Source: Pycnopodia helianthoides (lineage: Eukaryota > Echinodermata > Asteroidea > Forcipulatida > Asteriidae). From it: a stretch of 64,000 nt of DNA. The stretch lies in NCBI GenBank assembly GCA_032158295.1, contig CM063255.1:10134094-10198093 (forward strand), written 5' to 3'. A model generated the notes under the pieces. The model saw nothing but the letters and a program-made list of their open reading frames with translations. It made no database searches and was not told the DNA's origin. Below are positions 1 through 9,742 of this stretch, piece after piece (position 1 is the first letter of the stretch; every line of letters begins with the position of its first letter). The position numbers and the translations under genes are program-made.

Positions 1-190
1 AGATTTCTAACTAAACTATGCCAAGTCATTAACATAATTGTCGCAATCTTCTGTCTAACCTACACTCATCTAGATGAGATTTCTAACTAAACTATGCCAA
101 GTCATTAACATAACTGTCGCAATCTCCTGTCTAACCTACACTCATCTAGATGAGATTTCTACCCAAACTATGCCAAGTGATGAACACGCT
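1..190. repeat. 76-bp tandem repeat at the window edge
   Basis: A 76-bp unit starting AGATTTCTAACTAAACTATG repeats at 1, 77 and 153; the third copy diverges after about 40 bases. The same sequence lies at 4769-4850, at the start of the 5' flank of the second GPCR. The array may continue beyond the window. It probably derives from the 5' flank of the duplicated GPCR unit. Confidence 0.85.
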
Positions 191-287
191 CAGAAATGAC
201 ATAGCTTTCCAAGAAACAACAACAGAGAGCAGGCTTGGAGATCTTCGGCTGACCTACTTGGGTTTCATTGCGTATTTATGATTGCTG

Positions 288-578
288 TCAACGATAGTCT
301 TGTTTTATGTGTAAGTCTAGGAAGTTCTCTACAAAGTGTACTTCTGGTAATGAAACCAAAGAAACTTCATGGTGGACTTAATCAATGTAGCTCGCATGCT
401 GATAGAAACCTGTAGACAAAGTGCTTGCTATGTGAACAAGAAACACAAGGGTTAACCCCTATACTCTTCCACGATCCAAAGTGCCAGGACCAGGACTCGA
501 AGCACACTCTGTTGATCAGAAACACCAGAGCTTGATCGAGTCCGGTGCTCTTAACCGCTCGGCCACAACACGCCAAAA
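288..578 (-). mobile_element. tRNA-derived SINE, minus strand
   Basis: Read on the minus strand from about 578, the sequence has a tRNA Leu/Ser-like head with an A-box-like GTGGCCGAGCGGTTAAGAGC, followed by a B-box-like TTCGAGTCC, then a non-tRNA body. A related head occurs at 9681-9742. A shortened version of this copy survives upstream of the second GPCR (about 4930-5005), so the insertion predates the gene duplication. Confidence 0.6.
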
Positions 579-861
579 AGAAACTTTACAAGCCTTTCAG
601 CAGCAAACAGTATTGACGACTCTTTTGCAACATCACTTGATGTAGGAACTGTTTGCCATTCACTCATCAGACTGAAGAATAACTACAACATATATTTTGT
701 TTTCAGGGATCAACACATGACAAAAGAATTTTCTTGTCGCATCTACATGTATACAATAATTTATTGATGATAGTTGACAACTTTGATCACTCGTCACTGC
801 TAGGATCAGCTTAAGTTTGTAGTACACATTTCTGAGGTAAACACAACGTTGAATACTGAAA

Positions 862-1866
862 ATGCCTAATTGGATGGATACTGTTGGAATTGTAGTGGGA
901 ACTGTTGGAATGGTTCTCAACACTCTAGCTTGGCTGGTCATCCTTCGCACCAAAGATCTCCATAATATGACAAACTACCTGCTGGCATATCTTGCGGTGA
1001 TTGACAGCATAGTTTCCTTATATTTCATTTTGTTTCATGCTACCGTCTCGGCACCAGAAAGTTTCATTGGTAAAAAGATCTATTGTCGGATTATTTGGAG
1101 TGGCTTTTTGGGAAAGTTAACAGTCTACTCAACAATCTATGGTCTATGTCTGGTGACCTATGAACGATACATAGGGATTGTACATCCACTGCACTATCCC
1201 AGACTGATGTCTGCAAAGAAAGTTACCCTGACCATCTTCGTCGCTTGGGTGATGTCAATTCCATTTTCAAGCCCTCACTTGTTTACTGCGACTGCTCACA
1301 CAAGCAAGCTTGCTTGTAAGTTTACCAACTCATATGTCACCCTTGACCAAATACAGAAGGTGCTCTTCATCGTGTTTGGCTACCTGTTGCCCATCCTATT
1401 TATGGGTTGGGTTTACTACAAGATCCAAGCCACTCTCAAGAGAAGTGCTCAACAACTCCAACAACAGAATGTACAAGGAGCAGCCCTTGAGCTTTTACAG
1501 GCCAGACAGAATGTGATCAGCATGCTTCGGATTGTCATGAGTGCATTAGTATTACTCTGGACACCATTTGTTTTCCTTATGGTTGTCTGCTTACCAAAAC
1601 CAAACACAGACTGGTGCAATTTTGCTGTCCCAATGTCTCCTTTAATCGTTGTTATTTACAGCATGAACTCTGTGATCAATCCCATCGTTTATGTCTTCAA
1701 ATACAAGAAGTTTCGGAAAGGTCTTCAAGACATGCTTTGCTGTTGCATTTGTCGACCTCTTCAGCGAAACTGTATTGATGTTCATATTGCTATGAATGAA
1801 CGAAATGCGTTAGATGAAAACCAGGAGCTCTCAATCGCACCAAACCAAGCACCATTAGTGTTCTAA
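862..1866 (+). CDS. Rhodopsin-like (class A) GPCR, orphan, tandem copy 1
   Basis: Predicted seven-transmembrane G-protein-coupled receptor of 334 residues at the plasma membrane; the ligand is unknown. Class A landmarks are in order: N20 in TM1, LAVID with D48 in TM2, C75 and C152 for the extracellular disulfide, the ERY motif (101-103) at the end of TM3, W129 in TM4, P177 in TM5, LWTP (232-235) in TM6 and NPIVY (273-277) in TM7. A cysteine cluster at 293-297 could be palmitoylated. The gene is intronless, as many expanded echinoderm receptors are. The ATG at 862 lies in the same context as the start of the second copy, supporting the choice. Residues 172-220 are identical to those of the downstream paralogue, while the first extracellular loop, TM3 entry and TM6-TM7 differ. 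Family below class A not assigned. Confidence 0.95.
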   Translation: MPNWMDTVGIVVGTVGMVLNTLAWLVILRTKDLHNMTNYLLAYLAVIDSIVSLYFILFHATVSAPESFIGKKIYCRIIWSGFLGKLTVYSTIYGLCLVTYERYIGIVHPLHYPRLMSAKKVTLTIFVAWVMSIPFSSPHLFTATAHTSKLACKFTNSYVTLDQIQKVLFIVFGYLLPILFMGWVYYKIQATLKRSAQQLQQQNVQGAALELLQARQNVISMLRIVMSALVLLWTPFVFLMVVCLPKPNTDWCNFAVPMSPLIVVIYSMNSVINPIVYVFKYKKFRKGLQDMLCCCICRPLQRNCIDVHIAMNERNALDENQELSIAPNQAPLVF

Positions 1867-1880
1867 AATCACTCACATTT

Positions 1881-3225
1881 TTCAACAGATATATAGCATA
1901 TTCTTAAAGGGACAATTGGAGCAAATACTGTTGCAACTCCAACTACAAATCCAAGCTGAGAATGAACAACCACAGACTAAATGATAAAAGACCGGGTCCA
2001 ATAGACCCTTCCCATAAAATATGAGAGCCCACTAACAGAACTGGTTGGCAAAATTTGCGTTTATGCATCTGCTTAGTGGACAGGTTTATGGAGTTTGCCA
2101 TCTATAGAATAGAAAGGGGATCTACATTTCAATTCTGCATTCTCAATTAGATGGAAAAAAACCTTCCCAAGAACAAGTTTAAACACATTGTGGCCCTCCG
2201 GTTAACACATGAGCAGCGCCCTCTAATGCAACAAAAAGGAATCCACCTGTACGTGTGCATGTATATCGCCTCTCACAAAAGATTTGATGAAACCAAGCTA
2301 CCACCATTTGACAAGTTTTACTCCTTCGTTAAAACAACTTGAAAATCTCTGTCAATCACTACCAACAAGCGCAAGAAGTTTAATGTGTTTAACTACAACA
2401 GGGAAGCTGCATGGTGAGCTGCTGATCGCCCCCATAGAAAAACAATGACTAACAGAAAAACCAACCATTTGATAAGCTGATGTTAGGGTAGGAATATTAA
2501 CAAGTATGCACTTGACAACTGCCTACATTGTACTTGGTTTGAAATGAGAGTGACAGGGGCTCAGGCTGGGCTCAGGCTGACCAAAGAAAGAGAAACAAAT
2601 AGGAATAAGGACCAAATACACCCAACACATTGTAAACATCATGTATACAATGTGTTTGAAGTGTGGTGTACAGGAAGTGTCACCTAACTTTAGAAAATAA
2701 TAACTACTTTTTATTGTTTCAAGTCGATATAAGTACACCGTTGCAATAAGGAGATATTGACATTCAAGGTTTGTCATTGTTTAAACTCACTCATCTGGAG
2801 CCTGTGAACCAATCATGAGTTACATTCTTAGTGTGACTGTGCAATATGTGCATGTCTGTTGTAATGTTGTAAGTAAAAAGTATTTTAAGTCAGTTTTAAA
2901 CTTCAAAATTCTTTCTGAGTTAGGCTCTTTAAAATGCCGAGTGCAATGTTTAGCCTAACATTTTTTATTCCCCAAACTTTAACTTTTCCTTAAAAACATT
3001 GTTGAGAACCACAATACATGAGAGTCACCGAAGAGCAGCTGATGCACTATCGCTTTGGCTACTCTCAATCTGAACCCTCTGTTAAAAGCCTCATTGACTT
3101 ATTGTCTCAGTTCAACCGCCACACCCTGTAATAATTTCTAAACCTACATAGGCCTTTTTGCCTACAGGTGACCTCAAAATATCCTCCTCTCCTGTACATA
3201 CCCACACTTGAGGGTAAATTTTACT
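1881..3225. other. Intergenic, no gene recognised
   Basis: AT-rich spacer after the first GPCR. The open frames here are short and match nothing I recognise. No strong polyadenylation signal or repeat family could be assigned. Confidence 0.6.
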
Positions 3226-3576
3226 CATTTGCGTGTTAGATTTGAATAATGTTTGGTACAATGACATGCTTAATCACAATTTACCACTTAAATTTGAATT
3301 CCTCAGACTATAGAGACAGTTGCTATGTCACATGATTCGGGGCAAGCTTTTGCGTAGTTACGTAAGAGACAGCGAACACACATACACAATTCTGAATGGA
3401 TGTGTATGGCACAATGGTACCAGGGTTTGCTCATCTAGAGGTTGCTATACAAAAGCTTGCCCCGAACCATTTGACATAGCAACTGTCTCTATAGTCTGAG
3501 GAATTCAAATGTAAGCAGTGACTTGTGACTGAGCAAGTCATTGTACTAGACTTTATTCAAATATAACTCGCAAATG
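3226..3576. mobile_element. Long-arm palindromic (foldback/MITE) element
   Basis: Two arms of about 125 bp are inverted copies of each other: from CATTTGCGTGTTAGATTTGA at 3226 through GGGGCAAGCTTTTG near 3352, and from about 3450 to 3576. A central spacer of about 100 bp separates them. The inner part (3292-3352 against 3450-3510) is nearly identical and the outer part is more diverged. No coding capacity. Confidence 0.8.
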
Positions 3577-4768
3577 GCTTATTGGCCAGAATGTGTAAAT
3601 TATCTGATTGGCCAGAATGCGTAAATTCTATTCTCTGATTGGTTAGGGATAGGCATGATTTGCTCCAAGGGAAAAAGTAGGAACATTTCATTGAGTAAAA
3701 GGGCTGACTTACATGTACACATGGTTGTTACCTTTAAAAGAATTTCCAGTCTATTTAATCACAAACGGAAATCGGACTTCAGTAGAATATCATGTCTGTT
3801 TAAATACTGTAAACTTTTGATTATGAAAAATAAAAAAATATCACATCAAAGTTTAAAGTTTATCATTTTAAGTTGAGATCATTAAACATTTGATGAAACA
3901 TTTGACGTACCCATTCCAGTGATGAAGTGAGCCTGAAGCTTCTGCAACCCTGTTTGATGTTTCTTGAAGAGTCATCAGCCATGGGGGCACTGAAAGCCAT
4001 ACACTAGGGGCTTGTGGTCACTGATCCAAATAACTATCAACTATGCAGGTGTTGAATCACACAACACATCGTAGATACAGTACATGCAGTACATACACAG
4101 CGGGTCTTAAGTTCAACAGTCAGCAGTCATATTCATGTAAAAGCTACAGCTAAACTCTAAACTCAACTCTAACTCTTCTCAAATTTGTTTCTTCAGTCAA
4201 CTGTCTCTAATCTTGAATTGTTCAAAGTATCTGTTTATTATCTTTAAAAAAAGTGTAAGAGGGAATCAAAATTTAAATTTTGTGCGAACCAAAGGAACAT
4301 TTCAAAGGAACAAAATAATTCAGCTGGAACAGAGCCCTTGATGATGTGGCAATTGGTTTTTCAGGGTATAAAAACTTGAGTGTACCTCTTACAACTACCT
4401 GTTACGTACATCTAGTTGTTTTTGACTAGCCCTCATTGTCGGGTAAAACAATATGCAGTCACTCTACACAATACAGGCAGTTTAATGGTTTGTTAACTTT
4501 CCTTGCTTCAGTAATTTGACCACTCAATTCATTAGACATGATTTCTACTTTTTGAGACAATTCTTGTCAGGCTTCAAAGTTGAAGCCTGACAATTCTTGT
4601 CAGGCTTCAAGTTGAAGAGCCATGAAAGTGAAATAACCAGATTTACCACTGGTAGACGAATTGAACACTTCAACCGAATTGTCTTTATAAACTAATGGTA
4701 AATCACTCAGTGACAAATTTTATTTGAAAGGCTTTCTGTATAGCAAACAAAAACCTGCCAAGCCCATC
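3577..4768. other. Intergenic with short direct repeats and a hairpin
   Basis: At 3581-3646 a unit with the core TTGGCCAGAATGYGTAAATT is repeated twice. At 4558-4617 the block CAATTCTTGTCAGGCTTCAA occurs twice, with an inverted copy between, giving a perfect 14-bp stem (TTGTCAGGCTTCAA with its complement). The rest is AT-rich spacer with no gene recognised. Confidence 0.6.
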
Positions 4769-6300
4769 CATAACTGTCGCAATCTCCAATTAACCTAAAC
4801 TCATCTAAATGAGATTTCTACCCAAACGATGCCAAGTGATGAACACGCTCAGAATTAAACAGAGTTTCAAGAAACAACACCAGAAAGTAGTCTGGGAGAT
4901 CGTCGGCAGACCTACTTGGACTTCATTGATTAGTTATGATTGCTGGGACTTGAACCCACACTCTGCTGATCGGATCTTAACTGCTAGACCACAAAACACC
5001 ACAAAGACAACTTTACAAACCTTTCAGCAGCAAACAGCATTGACGACTCTTTTGCAACATCACTTGACATTGGAACTCTTTGTAATTCACTGATGGGACT
5101 GAAGAATAACTACAACATATATTTTGTCATCAGGGATCAACACATGATAGGAGAAATGTTCTAGTTGCACCTACACTACTTTATCGATGATAGTCAACAA
5201 CTACGATCACTCATCACTATACTAGGATCAGCTTAAGTTTGTATTAAACATTTCTGAGGCAAACACAACATTGAAAATACTGAAAATGTCTGATTGGGTG
5301 AAAACCATTGGAATTGTAATGGGAACTGTTGGAATGGGTCTCAACACTCTAGCTTGGCTGGTCATCCTTCGCACCAAAAATCTCCGTAATATGACAAACT
5401 ATTTGCTGGCATATCTTGCGGTGATTGACAGCATAGTTTGTTCTTATTTCTTGTTGTTTTATACTGGAATCTCTGTACCAGAAAGTTTAATTGGAAGAGA
5501 GATCTTTTGTCGGATTTTCTTGACTGCCTTTATGACGATGTTGATAGTCTACTCAGCAGTATATGGTCTATGTCTAGTGACCTATGAACGATATATAGGG
5601 ATTGTACATCCACTGCACTATCCTAGACTGATGTCTGCAAAGAAAGTTACCCTGACCATCTTTGTCGCATGGGTGATGTCAATTCTACTTTCAAGCCCTC
5701 GTTTGTTTGCTGTCACTGCCAACACCAGCAGGCTTGCTTGTAAGCCCACTGACTCATATGACACCCTTGACCAAATACAAACAGTGCTCTTCATCCTATT
5801 CGGCTACCTGTTGCCCATCCTATTTATGGGTTGGGTTTACTACAAGATCCAAGCCACTCTCAAGAGAAGTGCTCAACAACTCCAACAACAGAATGTACAA
5901 GGAGCAGCCCTTGAGCTTTTACAGGCAAGACAGAATGTGATCAGCACGCTCCGGATTGTCATGGGTGCATTGGTATTACTGTGGACACCATTGGTTTTCG
6001 GATTGACTGTCTGCTTACCAAAACCCAAAACAGACTGGTGCTATGTGGATGACACACTGTCTCCTCTAACCAGTGTTATGTACAACATGAATTCTGTGAT
6101 CAATCCCATCATTTACATCTTCAAATACAAGAAGTTTCAGAAAGGTCTTCAGGACATGCTTTGCTGTTTCATTGGTCCACTACGTAGGCCAAACCGCATC
6201 GATGTTCAGATTGCTATGAATGAAAGAAATGTGTTAGATGAAAACCAGGAGCTCTCAATCGCACCAAACAAAGCACCATAAATATTATAAAATAGCTCTC
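4769..6300 (+). repeat. Segmental duplication, copy 2 (GPCR unit)
   Basis: Homologous to about 110-1880, covering the 5' flank and the coding sequence. It lacks the body of the SINE-like insertion and about 30 further bases of its head, which suggests deletion after duplication. Homology fades within about 20 bases of the stop codon. Confidence 0.85.
5286..6281 (+). CDS. Rhodopsin-like (class A) GPCR, orphan, tandem copy 2
   Basis: Predicted seven-transmembrane receptor of 331 residues, collinear with the upstream paralogue through residue 298 without gaps. It keeps N20, D48, C75, ERY (101-103), W129, C152, P177, LWTP (232-235) and NPIIY (273-277). The frame stays open upstream to a TTG at 5271, but the ATG at 5286 aligns with the start of copy 1 and is the likely start. 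Intronless. The nucleotides at 5802-5926 are identical to 1378-1502 (125 bases, third positions included), a sign of gene conversion or recent exchange, whereas the region coding extracellular loops 1 and 3 has diverged. It ends six residues before the corresponding tail of copy 1. The ligand cannot be deduced. Confidence 0.95.
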   Translation: MSDWVKTIGIVMGTVGMGLNTLAWLVILRTKNLRNMTNYLLAYLAVIDSIVCSYFLLFYTGISVPESLIGREIFCRIFLTAFMTMLIVYSAVYGLCLVTYERYIGIVHPLHYPRLMSAKKVTLTIFVAWVMSILLSSPRLFAVTANTSRLACKPTDSYDTLDQIQTVLFILFGYLLPILFMGWVYYKIQATLKRSAQQLQQQNVQGAALELLQARQNVISTLRIVMGALVLLWTPLVFGLTVCLPKPKTDWCYVDDTLSPLTSVMYNMNSVINPIIYIFKYKKFQKGLQDMLCCFIGPLRRPNRIDVQIAMNERNVLDENQELSIAPNKAP

Positions 6301-6310
6301 AATCAAATAA

Positions 6311-6554
6311 CCCTCCTGCTGTCTGACCATTCAATACCATTCACTGTGGTTTTGAATGATAGATAAACCATAGAGAAAGGACCCACATACTATGCCAGCC
6401 TGCAAAATGATACCATGAGGGAATGCATGTACACAGTACACAGTTAGTTCTGTGCACAGTTGTGCCACCGTACACAACCTTGGCAGTCGAATGGTTTCAA
6501 ATGGTTGGTCAACTCACTGGAAAATGTTGCCAAGAGTCACTGAGAGTAGGAGGG
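6311..6554. mobile_element. MITE with CCCTCCT terminal inverted repeats
   Basis: Starts CCCTCCTGCTGTCTGAC and ends with the inverse of CCCTCCTACTCTCAGTGAC. An inverted copy of most of it, well over 90% identical by eye, lies at 14588-14765, so the family was recently active. This copy has about 20 extra bases near 6370. Confidence 0.75.
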
Positions 6555-8907
6555 CTATAGAGGTTGGTCCACGCTAGAGGTCACTCTTTAAAAAAAGTTT
6601 TACATGTATTTTAAACATATATCTACCAAGAAAACACTGTGACAGAGTTAAAGAATGAATGGTTATTCGTTTACAATGCAGTTTCCAAGCTTCTTTTCAC
6701 CCCCGCCTTCAGGCAAAATCGGAACAACAGCAGTCGGTGCCAGAAAGCTGTCTCCAAAAATTCTAAAGAATAGTGACGTCGCAGTACGTACCCCTCTGTC
6801 AAACGGCTGTTTGTTGTTACTCGTAGAAGCATTGCTCAGTGCAGACCATCCAGGGATTCAGTACGTACAGTGACGACATGTTTTGTTTGCTGCCCTCATT
6901 TACAGGATTTTGATCAATTTAGGCGGTGGGCTAGTGAAAGGAGTAAAAACTCCCTGCAAATATCACTTCTTTTGTCAATGTAATGTTACAAAAGATGCAA
7001 CAAATTATAGAAAGCAGAAAACTAAAAAATAACATCAACTTCAATCACCATGGCCCATCCTCTTTAAGAAAATAATTGCTAAGTACCACTTTTTTCCTAC
7101 CAGAGCGACACCCATACTGGATCATCAACCATTAATAAATTAAGCTGAGTGATCATTTAAAAAACTACGGTAATGATCTAATAGTCTAAAGTGCCATTTG
7201 GAATATGTAATTTAATGCTTCTTAAAAAGTCCACAGATTACAAAATGTGCTCTCCTGCTTATAGATTGTACTTGTATTGCATAAGCCTTGCAGCTATACA
7301 TATGTTTTTTGCTAAGTATGGCAACTTTGAGAGTATTATATCTCTAATTTTGTATATATTGTGGAGATAACATATTGGCATAAATTTTCACAGAAGTTCA
7401 TCTCCAGATCACGTGATTCACAAGGTCAAATTTAAGGTCAAAGTAAAAGTCAAAAGGTCATCAAGCCTCAACATGTTACAAAATTTTAAAATATTGGAAG
7501 AATCGGAATGCTTAAACGCAATTCCCTTTCCAAAAAACACCAATATCAACCAATTTGACCCAGTGGTTACTGATTTATGGACGTTTGAAAACTGGCGGTC
7601 GCACTAATCTTGACAGAAATCACTGAGAAAGGGCATGCCTTGGCGCAAAAAACCCTTTATCAGATGGAGCTAAAATTTCAAAATTTGAGCTTGTTGTGCC
7701 AAAATTACCATGTGTACGAAATTTGAGCAAATTTGAAGAGTAGTAGGGTTTAACCCATTGGGTGATTTGACACAGAATGACCCTTAGCATGGCAGTGCAT
7801 ACAGTAACAATGCAATGTGTGACGCACCACCGTCGTCTACTGCCTTATGAACATGGCGTCTTGTGCATGCCACCCGAGAGGGTAAGTGAACTTCAACAAC
7901 GATCGCTTTTGCTTCTCTGGCTTTTGCCCAACTTGTTTGTAGCATTTTGTTTTAATCGCCACAATGATTCAAAAGGACAAACCGTTTCAGATTTTCGTTG
8001 CCTTGTGAGGGGAGTTCTCAATTCGACAAGCTTCAGAGAGTCATCTCATTCAAACCAGGCCATTTCGACCAGGATGAACAGTATTATAACATTTTATATA
8101 CATGTACCTCGTATATAGATTCCTCTAATCTGATTGGTTAAAAGTGGAGTCATTGAAATAGCTGGGCCCCAATTTTCTGTCAAGATGACGTCATAATTAA
8201 CTGTGCCCGGGCATAGCAATTGACTGTGCCCGCACTGAAAATAATGGAACAGTCGCAACACACTGTTTTCATAGGTCGCTTGTGTACTGTACGCTTTGTA
8301 TACATTCGTGTCACGGCATTCGGACATTCGCTTCGGGCATAGTCATGGTTATGACATCACCTTGGGCCTATAATTTTAACTGTGGCCCTCATAGCAGTCA
8401 ATATTTCCATAATGTCGGGTCAAAGTACTGCAGCTTGTATACATCTACCATGTATGACCCCAACTGGGAACTTATCGGGCGGTTAAATGGGCATCAAATC
8501 GTCTTACTCATCAGAACTAGTGATCTCATCCACACACAATTATCTTGTTGAATTCTTTTGTTATGCCTTGTCTTGTCTGGGAATATAGAACTAACCCAAG
8601 CCCCAGGCATTTCAAACCGTACCGCATCCACAGGCCGGAGTACAACTAAATACTTAACGTTAAACAACAAGGGTCAGATCAATCAGATCAAGTGGACTAA
8701 AAACTGTCATGTGATAAATGCAGTGCATACATGTTCACATCAAGTGTGCCACGGTCATTTGTATTGTAGTGTATGTGCAATATCAATCGGTCAAATGGAT
8801 TAAAAATGTCATGTGATGAATGTGCATATAGATGTTCATATCAAGTGTGCAGGAGTTTCCAGATCAAAATTTGTCACCAGCATCTTAGCATCCTGATCAC
8901 AAACACC
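6555..8907. other. Gene-free stretch
   Basis: AT-rich spacer with runs such as the GGTCAAA-type short repeats near 7425-7460. The open frames are short and unrecognised. A start codon followed by GTAAGT near 7852-7880 resembles a first exon, but no partner exon was found. Confidence 0.5.
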
Positions 8908-9231
8908 TTAACCCTTCGAGTGCCGCCAACGTTCTGAAATGTCAAACTGAGTATCCATCCACAGGCTGCCAACGTTCCCAGACGTTCTACTACTCGACCC
9001 CCAAAAAATATAGTTGCCCTCTGGATAAAGAAATGCCAAAACAGACCGGCACGGAACTCTTCGAGCGACGCCAACATTCTGAAACGTCATCATACTGAAT
9101 CTACATCCACAGGCCACCAACGTTCCCTTACGTTCTACTACTCGACATAAAAAAATATATATATATTTTTTTTAAATGGCCAGCCTGTGGATACAGAATT
9201 ACTAAAACGAGGCTGGCACTGTAAGGGTTAA
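8908..9231. mobile_element. TTAA-flanked MITE with internal direct repeat
   Basis: Begins TTAACCCTTCGAGTGCC and ends with the inverse of TTAACCCTTACAGTGCC, so it has terminal inverted repeats of about 17 bases with TTAA at the edge. Inside, an approximately 88-base block containing CCACAGGC, CCAACGTTCC and ACGTTCTACTACTCGAC is present twice (about 8910-8997 and 9058-9146). Confidence 0.7.
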
Positions 9232-9680
9232 GTTGGGAGCTTCAGCTACAAAGAATGCCCAGCAGGCACTTTATAAAAAGAAAACCTCTACAAATGTCCT
9301 GTTCAAGTAAAATCACTTGCAGTAGCATAAACACAAGTCTGGTTTGTCCTATCTTAGAGTGCGCCATAGCAGCATTCAGCTCAGGATCCTCACTGTTAAA
9401 AGAACAGTCATAGCAGCATTCCCCCTTAACAGCTTGGTCCGTTGGACAAATACTGGTTGAAACTTTTCTGAGGACCGACCAGTAAAAATATTGTCAAAGT
9501 GGTTCTGCTGGCTAGCTCAGTGAGCATATTTTAAAGGTACATACATAGATGTGCAAACCACTGACTGCAGGTTGTTGAAATGATTTTTTATTTTTAACCT
9601 GCACAATTGACGTTGTTGAGTGAAAAACTTGAAATATGTACCAGTGAACAAACAGGCCGACAAGTGAAATGATGATTTAG

Positions 9681-9742
9681 TGGCGTGTCATGGCCGAGCG
9701 GATAAGAGCACCGGACTCAAGCTCTGGTGTTTCTGAATGGCG
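9681..9742 (+). mobile_element. Truncated tRNA-derived SINE head
   Basis: TGGCCGAGCGGATAAGAGCA followed by CCGGACTCAAGCTCTGGTG has the A-box and anticodon-arm pattern of a Leu/Ser tRNA. No B-box follows. It matches the head of the element at 288-578 on the other strand. Confidence 0.6.

Larger units (their letters stand above)
110..1880 (+). repeat. Segmental duplication, copy 1 (GPCR unit)
   Basis: The sequence from about 110 to just past the stop codon of the first GPCR is homologous to about 4769-6300. Both the 5' flank and the coding region match. The offset between copies is about 4.4-4.7 kb, varying because of indels. Copy 1 carries about 205 extra bases (roughly 288-492) that belong to a SINE-like insertion; copy 2 lacks them. 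Confidence 0.85.

Noticed and set aside
1310..1516. Alternative-frame open frame within the first GPCR (and its equivalent at 5707-5940)
   Set aside because: Shadow of the receptor coding sequence; similarity between the two only reflects the identical nucleotides.
4809..5093. 94-codon open frame upstream of the second GPCR
   Set aside because: It covers the duplicated 5' flank and the SINE remnant and is not kept open in copy 1.
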